Below are positions 51,275 to 60,199 of a stretch of DNA of 64,000 bases, one piece after another. The position numbers were made by a program, and so were the translations under genes. The first letter of the stretch is position 1. Each line of letters begins with the position of its first letter. Under the pieces are notes generated by a model. It worked only from the letters and a program-made list of their open reading frames with translations, searched no databases and was not told the origin of the DNA. The stretch comes from Streptomyces sp. NBC_01498 (GTDB lineage: Bacteria > Actinomycetota > Actinomycetes > Streptomycetales > Streptomycetaceae): NCBI RefSeq assembly GCF_036327775.1, contig NZ_CP109598.1:3472001-3536000 (forward strand), given 5' to 3'.

Positions 51275-52342
51275 CTACGGCGCCGAGTCCGCCTCGTACC
51301 GCTCGCGCAGTTCCGCCAGTACGCCGAACGCCGCCGCCGTCAGCGGCACCGCCAGCAGCATGCCGAGGATGCCCGCCACACTCGCGCCCGCCGTGATCGC
51401 CAGCATCACCACCGCCGGATGCATCTGCACCGTGCGGCTCTGGATCATCGGCTGGAGTACATGCCCCTCCAGCACCTGTACGGCCAGTACGACCCCGAGC
51501 GCCCACAGCGCGATCACCACCCCCCGGTCGGCCAGCGCGACGAGCACGGCCACCGCGCCGGACAGGAACGCGCCCAGATAAGGGATGTACGCCGCCACGA
51601 ACACCAGCGCCCCGAGACCGACCGCGCCCGGCACCCGCAGGATCAGCAGGCCGACGGTGATGCAGACCGCGTCGATGAGCGCGATGAACGTCGTCCCGCG
51701 CATGAAGCCCTCGACCGCCCCGAACGCGCGCCGCGCCATCGCCTCGACGGTGTCGCCGGTACGGCGCGGGGCGAGGGAGCGCAGCGCCCCGGAGACCCGG
51801 TCGGAGTCCTTGAGGAAGAAGAAGATCAGCAGCAGCGCGAGAACGCTGGTGGCGATCATCTCGCCGACGACGCTGAGCCCGGTGATCACCCCGGAGGCGG
51901 CGGTCCCGCCGAACTTGTCGAGCAGGCTCTTCGCGTTCGACGCGAGATCGTCCAGCGACGTCCCGGCCGCGCCCAGATGCTTGCTGAGATCCTGCCCGGC
52001 CTGTTTGAGCGAGGCCACGATCTGGTCGCCGGTCTCGATGAGCGCGAGGACCACGATGTACCCGGCCCCGCCGACAACCGCGACCACGGCCGCGCAGGTC
52101 AGCCCGGCGGCCAGGGACTTCGGTACCTTCATGGCGACCAGCCGCCGGTGGAGCGGGCCGAGCAGCGCGGCTCCGAGGATGGCCAGCAGGACGGGCGTGA
52201 CGGCGGTCTTGAAGGTGACGACGACCCACACCGCGACGGCCGTGACCCCGGCGACGAGCAGCAGGACCGCGCACCAGGCACCGACCCGCCACACCTCGGA
52301 GGGCAGCACGCCGGGTGGGCCGCCGCCGCGCGTCTTCTCCAT
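51275..52342 (-). CDS. AI-2E family transporter
   Basis: A 355-residue integral membrane protein with about eight hydrophobic segments in the AI-2E pattern: two near the N-terminus (AVLLLVAGVTAVAVWVVVTF and VTPVLLAILGAALL), a long amphipathic loop around 100-170, then FFFLKDSDRV, the conserved VLEGHVLQPMIQSRTVQMHP and a final AVPLTAAAFGVL. Members export or import small molecules; some are sodium-proton antiporters. The ATG at 52342 was chosen as the first start before conserved sequence, though its ribosome binding site is weak. Confidence 0.9.
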   Translation of the reverse strand: MEKTRGGGPPGVLPSEVWRVGAWCAVLLLVAGVTAVAVWVVVTFKTAVTPVLLAILGAALLGPLHRRLVAMKVPKSLAAGLTCAAVVAVVGGAGYIVVLALIETGDQIVASLKQAGQDLSKHLGAAGTSLDDLASNAKSLLDKFGGTAASGVITGLSVVGEMIATSVLALLLIFFFLKDSDRVSGALRSLAPRRTGDTVEAMARRAFGAVEGFMRGTTFIALIDAVCITVGLLILRVPGAVGLGALVFVAAYIPYLGAFLSGAVAVLVALADRGVVIALWALGVVLAVQVLEGHVLQPMIQSRTVQMHPAVVMLAITAGASVAGILGMLLAVPLTAAAFGVLAELRERYEADSAP

Positions 52343-52446
52343 CCGCCCACCCGACCACGGCGCCCGTGCCGGTGTCCCACGGATGGGGCCGGGTGGATGA
52401 CGGGGTGTCACTCAGAGGGGGAGCCCCGCCCGGAGGAGAAGCCCGC

Positions 52447-52518
52447 CCCGTACGCGGGACGAACCGGCCCCCGCCCGTACGCGGGACGAACCGGTCCCCA
52501 GCCGTGCGCGGGACGAAC
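52447..52518. repeat. 27-bp tandem repeat before the pirin terminator
   Basis: Three imperfect units with the core cgcgggacgaaccgg between the pirin and transporter genes. Confidence 0.8.
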
Positions 52519-52549
52519 CGGGCCCCGTCCGGTGTCCGGACGGGGCCCG
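52519..52549 (-). terminator. Hairpin terminator after the pirin gene
   Basis: Perfect 14-bp stem, arms 52519-52532 and 52536-52549, three-base loop, about 25 bases past the stop codon. Confidence 0.82.
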
Positions 52550-52573
52550 TCGCGCGTGTGCTTCCGCCGGGCC

Positions 52574-53560
52574 TTACGCCCCGGCCTCGGGCACCCCGCC
52601 CTCCGTCATCCCGTGCACGGCGGGGATCGTTCCCAGCCGGCCCTTCTGGAAGTCGTCGAACGCCTGCTGGAGCTCGTCGCGGGTGTTCATGACGAACGGG
52701 CCGTAGTGGGCCATCGGCTCACGTATGGGCTGTCCGCCCAGCAGCACGACCTCCAGGTCCGGGGTGTTCGCGTCCTGGGACCCGTCCGCGCGCACCGTCA
52801 GCGAGGACCCGGTGCCGAAGACCGCCGTCTGGCCCGTGCGGACCGGCCGCCGGTCGGCGCCGACGGTGCCGCGGCCCGCCAGCACGTACGCGAGACCGTT
52901 GAAGTCCTCGCGCCACGGCAGCGTGACCTCGGCGCCCGGCCGCAGGGTGGCGTGGATCATCGTGATCGGGGTGTGCGTGATGCCGGGGCCCTCGTGCCCG
53001 TCCAGCGCGCCCGCGATCACCCGCAGCAGCGCGCCGCCGTCGGGAGAGGTGAGCAGCTGGACCTGGCCGCCGCGGATGTCCTGGTAGCGCGGGGCCATCA
53101 TCTTGTCCTTGGCCGGCAGGTTCACCCACAGCTGGAGGCCGTGGAAGAGACCGCCCGACGCGACGAGGTGCTCCGGCGGAGCCTCGATGTGCAGCAGGCC
53201 CGCGCCCGCCGTCATCCACTGCGTGTCGCCGTTGGTGATGGTGCCGCCGCCACCGTTGGAGTCCTGGTGGTCGAATATGCCGTCGATGATGTACGTGACG
53301 GTCTCGAAGCCGCGGTGCGGGTGCCAGGGGGTGCCCTTCGGCTCCCCGGGCTGATACTCCACCTCGCCCATCTGGTCCATCATGATGAACGGGTCGAGGT
53401 GCTGGTAGTTGATCCCGGCGAACGCCCGGCGCACCGGGAAGCCCTCGCCCTCGAAACCGCTGGGGGCGGTGGAGACGGTGAGTACGGGGCGGGCGACGGC
53501 GTCGGGAGCCGCCGTGACGCGGGGAAGGGTCAGCGGGTTTTCGACGGTCACAGCGGGCAT
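52574..53560 (-). CDS. Pirin family protein
   Basis: A 328-residue bicupin. The N-terminal cupin has the iron-binding pattern GTPWHPHRGFETVTYIIDG near 75-93 and GLLHIEAPP near 122, giving His, His, His, Glu as in pirins. FINYQH- and QLWVNLPAKDKM-type segments are also conserved. Some pirins have quercetin dioxygenase activity, others are redox regulators. The ATG at 53560 follows AGGAGG. An AT-rich stretch upstream (aatttagttgaacggtgaac) is a possible operator. Confidence 0.93.
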   Translation of the reverse strand: MPAVTVENPLTLPRVTAAPDAVARPVLTVSTAPSGFEGEGFPVRRAFAGINYQHLDPFIMMDQMGEVEYQPGEPKGTPWHPHRGFETVTYIIDGIFDHQDSNGGGGTITNGDTQWMTAGAGLLHIEAPPEHLVASGGLFHGLQLWVNLPAKDKMMAPRYQDIRGGQVQLLTSPDGGALLRVIAGALDGHEGPGITHTPITMIHATLRPGAEVTLPWREDFNGLAYVLAGRGTVGADRRPVRTGQTAVFGTGSSLTVRADGSQDANTPDLEVVLLGGQPIREPMAHYGPFVMNTRDELQQAFDDFQKGRLGTIPAVHGMTEGGVPEAGA

Positions 53561-54030
53561 CGGGGGCCTCCTCGGCTTTGGCTCCAATTTAGTTGAACGG
53601 TGAACATCTGGCAAGCGGGCAAGTATTCCCGGCGGCCCGCGCCCGCTTCCGACGCGCGCCGCCGCGCCCGGACGCCCGCCGTCGCGCGCGCCCGCACGTC
53701 GAGCCACGCCCGTTCTCGCGCCCGCGCACGAGCCACGCCCGCCCGGCGCGTCCGCGCGCACGAGCCACGCCCGTCCTCACGTCCGCCGCCACGTGCACCG
53801 CCACACCTCGCCATGCCTGTCCGCGAGCCACCCTCCGTAACCGGACGACTCGCCCCAGCAGCCACTCCATTGCCCGATCGCCCCACTGAAGCGGTCACGC
53901 CCCAGGAGCCGACCTGCGTCTCCGTACCCGAATTGCGGGCAAGAGCGGGCATCTGGTTTCCCTTCCGTTTCCCCGGCTAGGAGCCCCGGCGACAACTGGC
54001 CAACTTCCCCCCACTGAAATGGAGTTGCCC
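53561..54030. other. GC-rich spacer with repeated gcgcacgagccacgcccg
   Basis: 470 bases between the divergent pirin and crystallin-like genes. Around 53695-53780 the unit gcgcacgagccacgcccg or a variant occurs three times. No gene supported. Confidence 0.55.
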
Positions 54031-54534
54031 ATGTCGACAAGATTCGCCCGTTTCACCCGCCGCACCGGAGTCGGCACGGCGGCCCTGCTCGCCACCGGCG
54101 CGCTCGTCGCCCCGTCGGCCGTCGCCGACGAGAAGCCGCACTGCGCCGTCGATGCCCGCACGGGCGCCGAGACCTGCTTCGCGACCCTTCCCGAAGCGCT
54201 CGACGCCGCGAAGAGCGGACAGGGCAACGGCCCCCGCGTCATGGCCGGCGACGTCATCCAGGGCACGTTCTTCGACGACCCGCAGTACGGCGGCTCCTCG
54301 CTGACCGTCTACGGCACCGCGCCCTGCGAGAAGGACGGCTGGGTCAACTACCAGTACGACCTGCCGGACGACTGGAAGAACCGCATCAGCTCCGTGCAGC
54401 CCTGGGCCAACTGCTGGCTCTGGCTCTACCCGGAGCCGAATCTCGGCGGAGACCGGGACGGACCGTTCGAGGAGAACGCCCCCGACATCGGCGCCTTCAT
54501 GAACGACCGCACCCAGTCGATCGGCTTCAGCTGA
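54031..54534 (+). CDS. Secreted beta/gamma-crystallin-like protein
   Basis: A 167-residue exported protein. Signal: STRFARFTRRTGVGTAALLA, cleavage near AVADEK. The mature domain has the crystallin-type Greek-key pattern FFDDPQYGGSSLTVYG, then NRISSVQPWANCWLWLYPE and NLGGDRDGPFEENAP, where the NRISS and NLGGD stretches recall Ca-binding (N/D)(N/D)xx(S/T)S sites. Four cysteines could form two disulfides. The ATG at 54031 has GGAG upstream. It lies 56 bases from the next secreted-protein gene, so the two are probably co-expressed. Confidence 0.75.
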   Translation: MSTRFARFTRRTGVGTAALLATGALVAPSAVADEKPHCAVDARTGAETCFATLPEALDAAKSGQGNGPRVMAGDVIQGTFFDDPQYGGSSLTVYGTAPCEKDGWVNYQYDLPDDWKNRISSVQPWANCWLWLYPEPNLGGDRDGPFEENAPDIGAFMNDRTQSIGFS

Positions 54535-54590
54535 CGCCGGGCCGGCCCCGTACCGCGTACACCCGACCCCCCACATCGCACGGAGCACAC

Positions 54591-55262
54591 ATGAACCACA
54601 CCCGCAGCAGCAAAAACCGCAGCGACGGCAGCCCCACGAGGACCAGGCGCACCAGGGCCCGGCTCCCCATCCTGCTGGCGGCGGCGCTGACCACCGGCGG
54701 CATGGCACTGGCCCCCACCAGCGCCCAGGCGGCCGAGGAGCAGCCCACCATCCGTGAGCTGCTCGACAAGTGCGACAACGGCACCGACCTCTGTGTCTTC
54801 CACCCCTCCGGCCCGCCGGAGACCTCCATGAGCGAGGCGCACCAGGTCGGCGACAGCGCCTTCAACTGCACGGCCGACCTCCAGCGCTCCACCGTCGGCT
54901 GGTCGGACACGACCGGCGAGTCCAACAGCGTCGGGGTCTCACTCAGCGCGGAGGTGGGCTTCGCGAAGGTCTTCAAGGTGAGCATCGAGACCAACTACAG
55001 CCACACCTGGGAGAGTTCGCACACCGAGTCGGAGCAGACCAACGTCGACGTGCGGCCCGGCGAGGTCGGCTGGGTGACACGTGAGGCGCAGATGCAGCGC
55101 TTCAGCGGGCAGTACGAAATGCACTTCCCGGACCCGTTCTACGGCCACTACTACTGGTACGTGCCGTTCGACGCGACCGGCCCGCTGCCCGACGCGCCCA
55201 GCACCAAGACCCAGCACACCCGGGCGATGACGGACCAGGAGCGCACCGAGCACTGCGGCTAG
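54591..55262 (+). CDS. Secreted protein with aerolysin/MTX2-like pattern
   Basis: A 223-residue exported protein. Signal: RARLPILLAAALTTGGMALA, cleavage near AQAAEE. From about 95 to 165 the sequence alternates polar and hydrophobic residues rich in Ser/Thr (SNSVGVSLSAEVGFAKVFKV, IETNYSHTWESSHTESEQTN), then PGEVGWVTREAQMQRFSGQY. That alternation resembles the pore-forming hairpin and clamp strands of aerolysin-type toxins, but I see no diagnostic motif and this is inference. Three cysteines are present. Follows the crystallin-like gene by 56 bases; a strong terminator closes the unit. Confidence 0.65.
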   Translation: MNHTRSSKNRSDGSPTRTRRTRARLPILLAAALTTGGMALAPTSAQAAEEQPTIRELLDKCDNGTDLCVFHPSGPPETSMSEAHQVGDSAFNCTADLQRSTVGWSDTTGESNSVGVSLSAEVGFAKVFKVSIETNYSHTWESSHTESEQTNVDVRPGEVGWVTREAQMQRFSGQYEMHFPDPFYGHYYWYVPFDATGPLPDAPSTKTQHTRAMTDQERTEHCG

Positions 55263-55282
55263 ATTCCGACCTCTGTAGGAAG

Positions 55283-55321
55283 GGCGCCGGCCGGGCTGGA
55301 TCATCCAGCCCGGCCGGCGCC
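55283..55321 (+). terminator. Hairpin terminator after the secreted-protein pair
   Basis: Perfect 18-bp stem, arms 55283-55300 and 55304-55321, three-base loop, 21 bases past the stop. Confidence 0.87.
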
Positions 55322-55395
55322 TTCGTCAGCTCCTTCTGAAACCTCTGAAACCTTCTGAAGAGGACGCGGCGAGGACGGCGAGAACGGGGAAGGAC

Positions 55396-55854
55396 TCAGC
55401 CGTACATCCGGCGCATCGCGAAGTCGACCATCTGCTCCACGGCCTTGGCGTCGAAGACCATCCGGTGGTCGCCCTCCATGTCGATCACGAAGCCGTAGCC
55501 CGTCGGCAGCAGGTCGATGACCTCCGCGCCCGTGATCACGAAGTACTTCGACTCCTTGCCCGCGTACCGCCGCAGCTCCTTGAGCGTGCTGAACATCGGG
55601 ATGACCGGCTGCTGGGTGTTGTGCAGGGCCAGGAAGCCGGGGTTGTCACCGCGCGGGCAGTAGACCTTCGACGTGGCGAAGATCTGCTGGAAGTCCTCCG
55701 CGGAGAGCGACCCGGTCGTGAACGCCCGCACCGCGTCCGCCAGCGACGGAGGGGACGGCTCGGGGTACAGCGGCTGCTCCCCGTAGCCGCCCATCGGCTG
55801 CTGCGGGGGCGCGTACTGCTGCTGGGCGCCAGCGTTCTGGTCGTAGCCGTACAT
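55396..55854 (-). CDS. SseB-family protein
   Basis: A 152-residue cytoplasmic protein. A Gln/Pro/Gly/Tyr-rich start ([20 protein letters not shown]) precedes an SseB N-terminal domain: [56 protein letters not shown]. The family name comes from enhanced-serine-sensitivity protein; its biochemical role is unknown. ATG at 55854. Divergent from the acyl-CoA dehydrogenase gene. Confidence 0.85.
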   Translation of the reverse strand: MYGYDQNAGAQQQYAPPQQPMGGYGEQPLYPEPSPPSLADAVRAFTTGSLSAEDFQQIFATSKVYCPRGDNPGFLALHNTQQPVIPMFSTLKELRRYAGKESKYFVITGAEVIDLLPTGYGFVIDMEGDHRMVFDAKAVEQMVDFAMRRMYG

Positions 55855-56007
55855 GACGCCAAGAGTACTGAGGAAAGGCCCCCGGTTGGACCGGCGGGCG
55901 CTTCTCGTTGCCGCCCGTCGCGTCCCGCCGGCGCGCGGCGGCCCCGGATGCGACTCGTTGTGACTCGTCGCGCTCGTCACAGATGTCCGGGAGGGGGTTG
56001 CATCTTA

Positions 56008-56022
56008 TTACCGGCGGGTAGC
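56008..56022. promoter_or_regulatory. Candidate operator before acyl-CoA dehydrogenase
   Basis: ttaccggcgggtagc contains the near-palindrome TACC-N4-GGTA, within a promoter-like region (ttgcat ... tagcat) 70-85 bases before the start. TetR-type fatty-acid regulators often bind such sites in actinomycetes. Confidence 0.35.
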
Positions 56023-56091
56023 ATCATCGTAGTCACCACTGAGTACGGGTACGAGGAATTCGCCTCCCAAACCGCTTACGGAGCCGTCGCC

Positions 56092-57918
56092 ATGGGGCAC
56101 TACAAGTCGAATCTCCGCGACATCGAGTTCAACCTCTTCGAGGTCCTCGGGCGCGACAAGCTGTACGGCACGGGCCCGTTCGCGGAGATGGACGTCGAGA
56201 CCGCCAGGACCATCCTTTCCGAGGTCACCAAGCTCGCCGAGACCGAGCTGGCCGCCTCCTACGCCGACGCGGACCGCAATCCGCCCGTCTTCGACCCGGC
56301 GACGAGCACCGCACCCGTGCCCGCCTCCTTCAAGAAGAGCTACCAGGCGTTCATGGACTCGGAGTACTGGCGCCTGGGCCTCCCCGAGGAGATCGGCGGC
56401 ACCACCTCGCCCCGCTCCCTGATCTGGGCGTACGCGGAGCTGCTGCTCGGCGCCAACCCGGCTATCTGGATGTACACCTCGGGCCCGGCCTTCGCCGGCA
56501 TCCTCTTCGAGGAGGGCAACGAGGCGCAGAAGAAGATCGCCGGGATCGCCGTGGAGCAGCAGTGGGGCTCCACGATGGTGCTCACCGAGCCCGACGCGGG
56601 CTCCGACGTGGGCGCGGGCCGGACAAAGGCCGTCGAGCAGGAGGACGGCTCGTGGCACATCGAGGGCGTGAAGCGCTTCATCACGTCCGGTGAGCACGAC
56701 ATGTCGGAGAACATCCTTCACTACGTGCTGGCCCGCCCCGAGGGCGCCGGACCGGGCACGAAGGGCCTGTCGCTCTTCCTCGTACCGAAGTACGAGTTCG
56801 ACTGGGAGACCGGCGAGCTCGGCGAGCGCAACGGCGTGTACGCGACGAACGTCGAGCACAAGATGGGCCTCAAGGCGTCCAACACGTGCGAGCTGACCTT
56901 CGGCGACCGGCACCCCGCCAGGGGCTGGCTGATCGGTGACAAGCACGACGGCATCCGCCAGATGTTCATGATCATCGAGTTCGCCCGGATGATGGTCGGC
57001 ACGAAGGCCATCGCGGCGCTCTCGACGGGCTATCTGAACGCGCTGGAGTACGCCAAGGAGCGTGTCCAGGGCCCCGACCTGTCCCAGTTCATGGACAAGA
57101 CCGCGCCCAAGGTCACCGTCACGCACCACCCCGACGTACGCCGCTCGCTGATGACGCAGAAGGCGTACGCGGAGGGCATGCGCGCGCTGGTGCTGTACAC
57201 CGCCTCCCTCCAGGACGAGATCGCCAAGAAGGAGGCGGACGGCGAGGACGTCAAGGCGGAGCACGCGCTGAACGACCTGCTGCTGCCGATCGTCAAGGGC
57301 TACGGCTCCGAGAAGTCGTACGAACAGCTCGCCCAGTCGCTCCAGACGCTCGGCGGCTCCGGGTACCTCCAGGAGTACCCGATCGAGCAGTACATCCGGG
57401 ACGCCAAGATCGACACCCTCTACGAGGGCACCACCGCCATCCAGGGCCAGGACTTCTTCTTCAGGAAGATCGTCCGCGACCAGGGCCAGGCGCTGAACAC
57501 CCTCGCCGAGGAGATCAAGCAGTTCCTCGCCGTCGGCACCGGCGGCACCGAGCTGGCCCCGGCGCGTGACGCGCTCGCCAAGGCGGCCGTCGACCTGGAG
57601 GCGATCGTCGGGAAGATGCTGACGGACCTCACCGCCACCGCCGAGGACGTCAAGAACATCTACAAGGTCGGCCTGAACACGACCCGGCTGCTGATGGCCT
57701 CGGGAGACGTGGTCGTCGGCTATCTGCTGCTGCGCGGCGCGGCGGTGGCCGTGGAGAAGCTGGAGACGGCGTCCGCGAAGGACGTGGCCTTCTACCAGGG
57801 CAAGATCGCGGCGGCGAAGTTCTTCGCCGCGAGCGTCCTGCCCGGTGTCTCGACGGAGCGCGCGGTCGCCGAGTCCGTGGACAACTCGCTGATGGAGCTG
57901 GACGAGGCGGCCTTCTAG
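56092..57918 (+). CDS. Acyl-CoA dehydrogenase (long form)
   Basis: A 608-residue flavoenzyme of the larger FadE5/DmdC-like class, oxidising an acyl-CoA to the 2-enoyl-CoA. Recognisable segments are [80 protein letters not shown] and the C-terminal catalytic-loop region [20 protein letters not shown] with Glu in YEG. The C-terminal extension of about 130 residues is typical of the subclass. The ATG at 56092 follows GGAG; the upstream in-frame sequence covers the promoter and is not coding. Confidence 0.94.
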   Translation: MGHYKSNLRDIEFNLFEVLGRDKLYGTGPFAEMDVETARTILSEVTKLAETELAASYADADRNPPVFDPATSTAPVPASFKKSYQAFMDSEYWRLGLPEEIGGTTSPRSLIWAYAELLLGANPAIWMYTSGPAFAGILFEEGNEAQKKIAGIAVEQQWGSTMVLTEPDAGSDVGAGRTKAVEQEDGSWHIEGVKRFITSGEHDMSENILHYVLARPEGAGPGTKGLSLFLVPKYEFDWETGELGERNGVYATNVEHKMGLKASNTCELTFGDRHPARGWLIGDKHDGIRQMFMIIEFARMMVGTKAIAALSTGYLNALEYAKERVQGPDLSQFMDKTAPKVTVTHHPDVRRSLMTQKAYAEGMRALVLYTASLQDEIAKKEADGEDVKAEHALNDLLLPIVKGYGSEKSYEQLAQSLQTLGGSGYLQEYPIEQYIRDAKIDTLYEGTTAIQGQDFFFRKIVRDQGQALNTLAEEIKQFLAVGTGGTELAPARDALAKAAVDLEAIVGKMLTDLTATAEDVKNIYKVGLNTTRLLMASGDVVVGYLLLRGAAVAVEKLETASAKDVAFYQGKIAAAKFFAASVLPGVSTERAVAESVDNSLMELDEAAF

Positions 57919-58046
57919 GGTCCCGTTCCGGCGACCGCCTCCTGAGGAGGACGCCTCCCGAACGCCGACTCAAGAACGTCGTCCATCGAACGCCGCCTCA
58001 AGAACATCGGCTCCCGAACGCCGACTCCGGCGTCGGCTCCCGAGAA

Positions 58047-58084
58047 GCCGGACGAGCCTCGTCATCCCCCGAGGCCCGTCCGGC
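58047..58084 (+). terminator. Terminator after acyl-CoA dehydrogenase
   Basis: 15-bp stem with one G-T pair, arms 58047-58061 and 58070-58084, eight-base loop. Confidence 0.75.
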
Positions 58085-58214
58085 GTTCGTGCGGGGGGTG
58101 CGAGGGTGCGCGGGTGGGCTTGTGGGTTCCGCGGCGCGCGGCGGCGCGCTTTCGGACGTTTCCGGACGGACAGCGTCCGCCATCGGCACCGGGAGTGGCT
58201 GAAGAATGGCTCGT

Positions 58215-58220
58215 TATGGT
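58215..58220 (+). promoter_or_regulatory. -10 element, probable leaderless promoter of the aminopeptidase gene
   Basis: TATGGT six bases before the ATG at 58227, matching the TANNNT spacing of leaderless actinomycete transcripts. No Shine-Dalgarno sequence is present there. Confidence 0.5.
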
Positions 58221-58226
58221 GATCCC

Positions 58227-59531
58227 ATGAGCACATCCGCCCGCTTCGACCGCGGCCACACAGACGACCTGATGACCTTCCTCGCCGCCAGCCCCACGCC
58301 GTACCACGCGGTGGCGAACGCGGCCGAGCGCCTGGAGAAGGCCGGTTTCCGGCAGGTCCGGGAGACCGACGCGTGGGAGGGGACCAGCGGCGGCGCGTAC
58401 GTGGTGCGCGGCGGCGCGCTCATCGCCTGGTACGTCCCCGAGGGGGCCGCGCAGCACACCCCGTTCCGGATCGTCGGCGCGCACACGGACTCCCCCAACC
58501 TCCGGGTCAAGCCGCTGCCGGACACCGGCGCGTACGGCTGGCGGCAGGTCGCCGTCGAGGTGTACGGGGGGCCGCTGCTCAACACATGGCTGGACCGCGA
58601 CCTCGGGCTGGCCGGCCGGCTCTCCCTGCGGGACGGCACCCACCGACTGGTCCACGTGGACCGGCCGCTGCTGCGCGTACCGCAGCTGGCCGTCCATCTC
58701 GACCGGGGCGTCAACACCGACGGTCTGAAGCTGAACCCGCAGCGGCACATGCAGCCGATCTGGGGGCTCGGCGAGGCCGCCGAGGGCGATCTGATCGGCT
58801 TCGTCGCCGAGGAGGCCGGGGTCGACGCGTCCGACGTCACCGGCTGGGACCTGATGCCGCACTCCGTCGAGCCGCCCGCGTATCTCGGGCGCGACCGTGA
58901 ACTGGTCGCCGGGCCCCGGATGGACAACCTGCTGTCGGTGCACGCCGGTACGGCCGCGCTGGCCGCCGTCGCCGGGGCCGCCGGGACGGGCACGGCCCTG
59001 CCGTACATCCCCGTGCTCGCCGCCTTCGACCACGAGGAGACCGGCTCCCAGTCCGACACCGGCGCCGACGGGCCGCTGCTCGGCACGGTGCTGGAGCGCT
59101 CGGTCCTGGCGCGCGGTGGCTCGTCCGAGGACCGGGCGCGGGCGCTGGCGGGCACGGTCTGCCTCTCCTCCGACACCGGCCACGCCGTGCACCCCAACTA
59201 CGCGGAGCGCCACGACCCGACGCACCACCCGCGCGTCAACGGCGGCCCGATCCTCAAGGTCAACGTCAACATGCGGTACGCGACGGACGGCGCCGGGCGC
59301 GCGATGTTCGCGGCGGCGTGCGAGCGGGCCGGGGTGCCCTGGCAGTCGTTCGTCTCGAACAACTCGATGCCGTGCGGTACGACGATCGGCCCGATCACGG
59401 CGGCCCGGCACGGCATCAAGACCGTCGACATCGGGGCGGCGATCGTGTCGATGCACAGCGCGCGCGAACTGTGCGGCGCGGACGACCCGTTCCTGCTGGC
59501 GAACGCCCTGACGGCGTTCCTGGAGAGCTGA
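58227..59531 (+). CDS. apeB: M18 family aminopeptidase
   Basis: A 434-residue zinc aminopeptidase of the aspartyl-aminopeptidase type. Metal and catalytic residues are in IVGAHTDSPNLRVKP (His, Asp), RMDNLLSVHAGTAAL (Asp), FDHEETGSQSD (Glu pair), SSDTGHAVHPNYAE (Asp) and IVSMHSARELCG (His). Acts in the cytoplasm on N-terminal residues of peptides. The ATG at 58227 was chosen because of the TATGGT just upstream; an ATG seven codons earlier would overlap that element. Confidence 0.95.
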   Translation: MSTSARFDRGHTDDLMTFLAASPTPYHAVANAAERLEKAGFRQVRETDAWEGTSGGAYVVRGGALIAWYVPEGAAQHTPFRIVGAHTDSPNLRVKPLPDTGAYGWRQVAVEVYGGPLLNTWLDRDLGLAGRLSLRDGTHRLVHVDRPLLRVPQLAVHLDRGVNTDGLKLNPQRHMQPIWGLGEAAEGDLIGFVAEEAGVDASDVTGWDLMPHSVEPPAYLGRDRELVAGPRMDNLLSVHAGTAALAAVAGAAGTGTALPYIPVLAAFDHEETGSQSDTGADGPLLGTVLERSVLARGGSSEDRARALAGTVCLSSDTGHAVHPNYAERHDPTHHPRVNGGPILKVNVNMRYATDGAGRAMFAAACERAGVPWQSFVSNNSMPCGTTIGPITAARHGIKTVDIGAAIVSMHSARELCGADDPFLLANALTAFLES

Positions 59532-59538
59532 CGCGGGA

Positions 59539-59556
59539 GCCGGCCGCGAGGCCGGC
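59539..59556 (+). terminator. Possible small terminator after the aminopeptidase gene
   Basis: Seven-base arms with GCGA loop, immediately after the stop codon; several similar ccggc repeats follow. Confidence 0.35.
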
Positions 59557-59692
59557 GGGAAGACCGGCCGCAAGACCTGCGGGAGGGCCGGCGCGAAGGC
59601 CGAACTCACCTGCTCCTGCATGGGTGTTCCCGGGCCGGGTACCCGCATAGCGGCCCGGGAACGGCCACCACTCGTATCAGGAGGCGGGATTC

Positions 59693-59908
59693 ATGGGCGT
59701 AGGCGGATGCATCGCACTGATCGCCGTGGGGGCGATCCTCACGTTCGCGACGGACTGGGAGGCGGAGAGCGTCAACCTCGACCTCGTCGGGGTGATCCTG
59801 ATGGCGGTCGGCCTCATCGGTATCGCGACGTTCACGAGCATGGCGAAGCGCCGGCGGGCGATCGTGCAGGCGCAGCCGACCGTGATCGAGCGCGACCGGC
59901 CGCTGTAA
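59693..59908 (+). CDS. DUF6458 small membrane protein
   Basis: 71 residues with two membrane segments (CIALIAVGAILTFATDW and VNLDLVGVILMAVGLIGIAT) and a basic cytoplasmic tail. This is a very conserved actinomycete family of unknown role. The ATG follows AGGAGG closely. Monocistronic. Confidence 0.9.
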   Translation: MGVGGCIALIAVGAILTFATDWEAESVNLDLVGVILMAVGLIGIATFTSMAKRRRAIVQAQPTVIERDRPL

Positions 59909-60199
59909 CCCGCGGCGTACGGCCCCGCCGAGCGGCGCGGGGCCGGGCGTACGCGTACGCCCACGCCGGCCGGAGGGCGCCCGGCCGGACCGGTGGGCGG
60001 TACGGGACCCGGTACGGGCCGGTGGGCGATACGCCCCCGCACCCCGTCAGGTGCGCGCCCCGCCCGAGGGCCTGTCCGACGGACCCGCCGGGCCGCCGGA
60101 CCACCCGACCGCCGGACCCACAGAACCTCCAGCGGGTCCGGAACGGAACCTCCGCCGCGTCCGGAATGGAACCTCCACGAAGTACCTGCCTTCCCCGCC

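Larger units (their letters stand above)
57919..58226. other. Spacer with repeats, terminator and leaderless promoter
   Basis: 308 bases. From 57955 to 58045 degenerate 15-18-bp units (gaacgccgactcaag-like) recur. The hairpin at 58047-58084 and the TATGGT at 58215 are listed separately. Confidence 0.6.

Noticed and set aside
50858..53596. A 2.7-kb + strand frame
   Set aside because: Overlaps the transporter and pirin genes in antisense and includes the non-coding 121-bp repeats; no domain recognisable.
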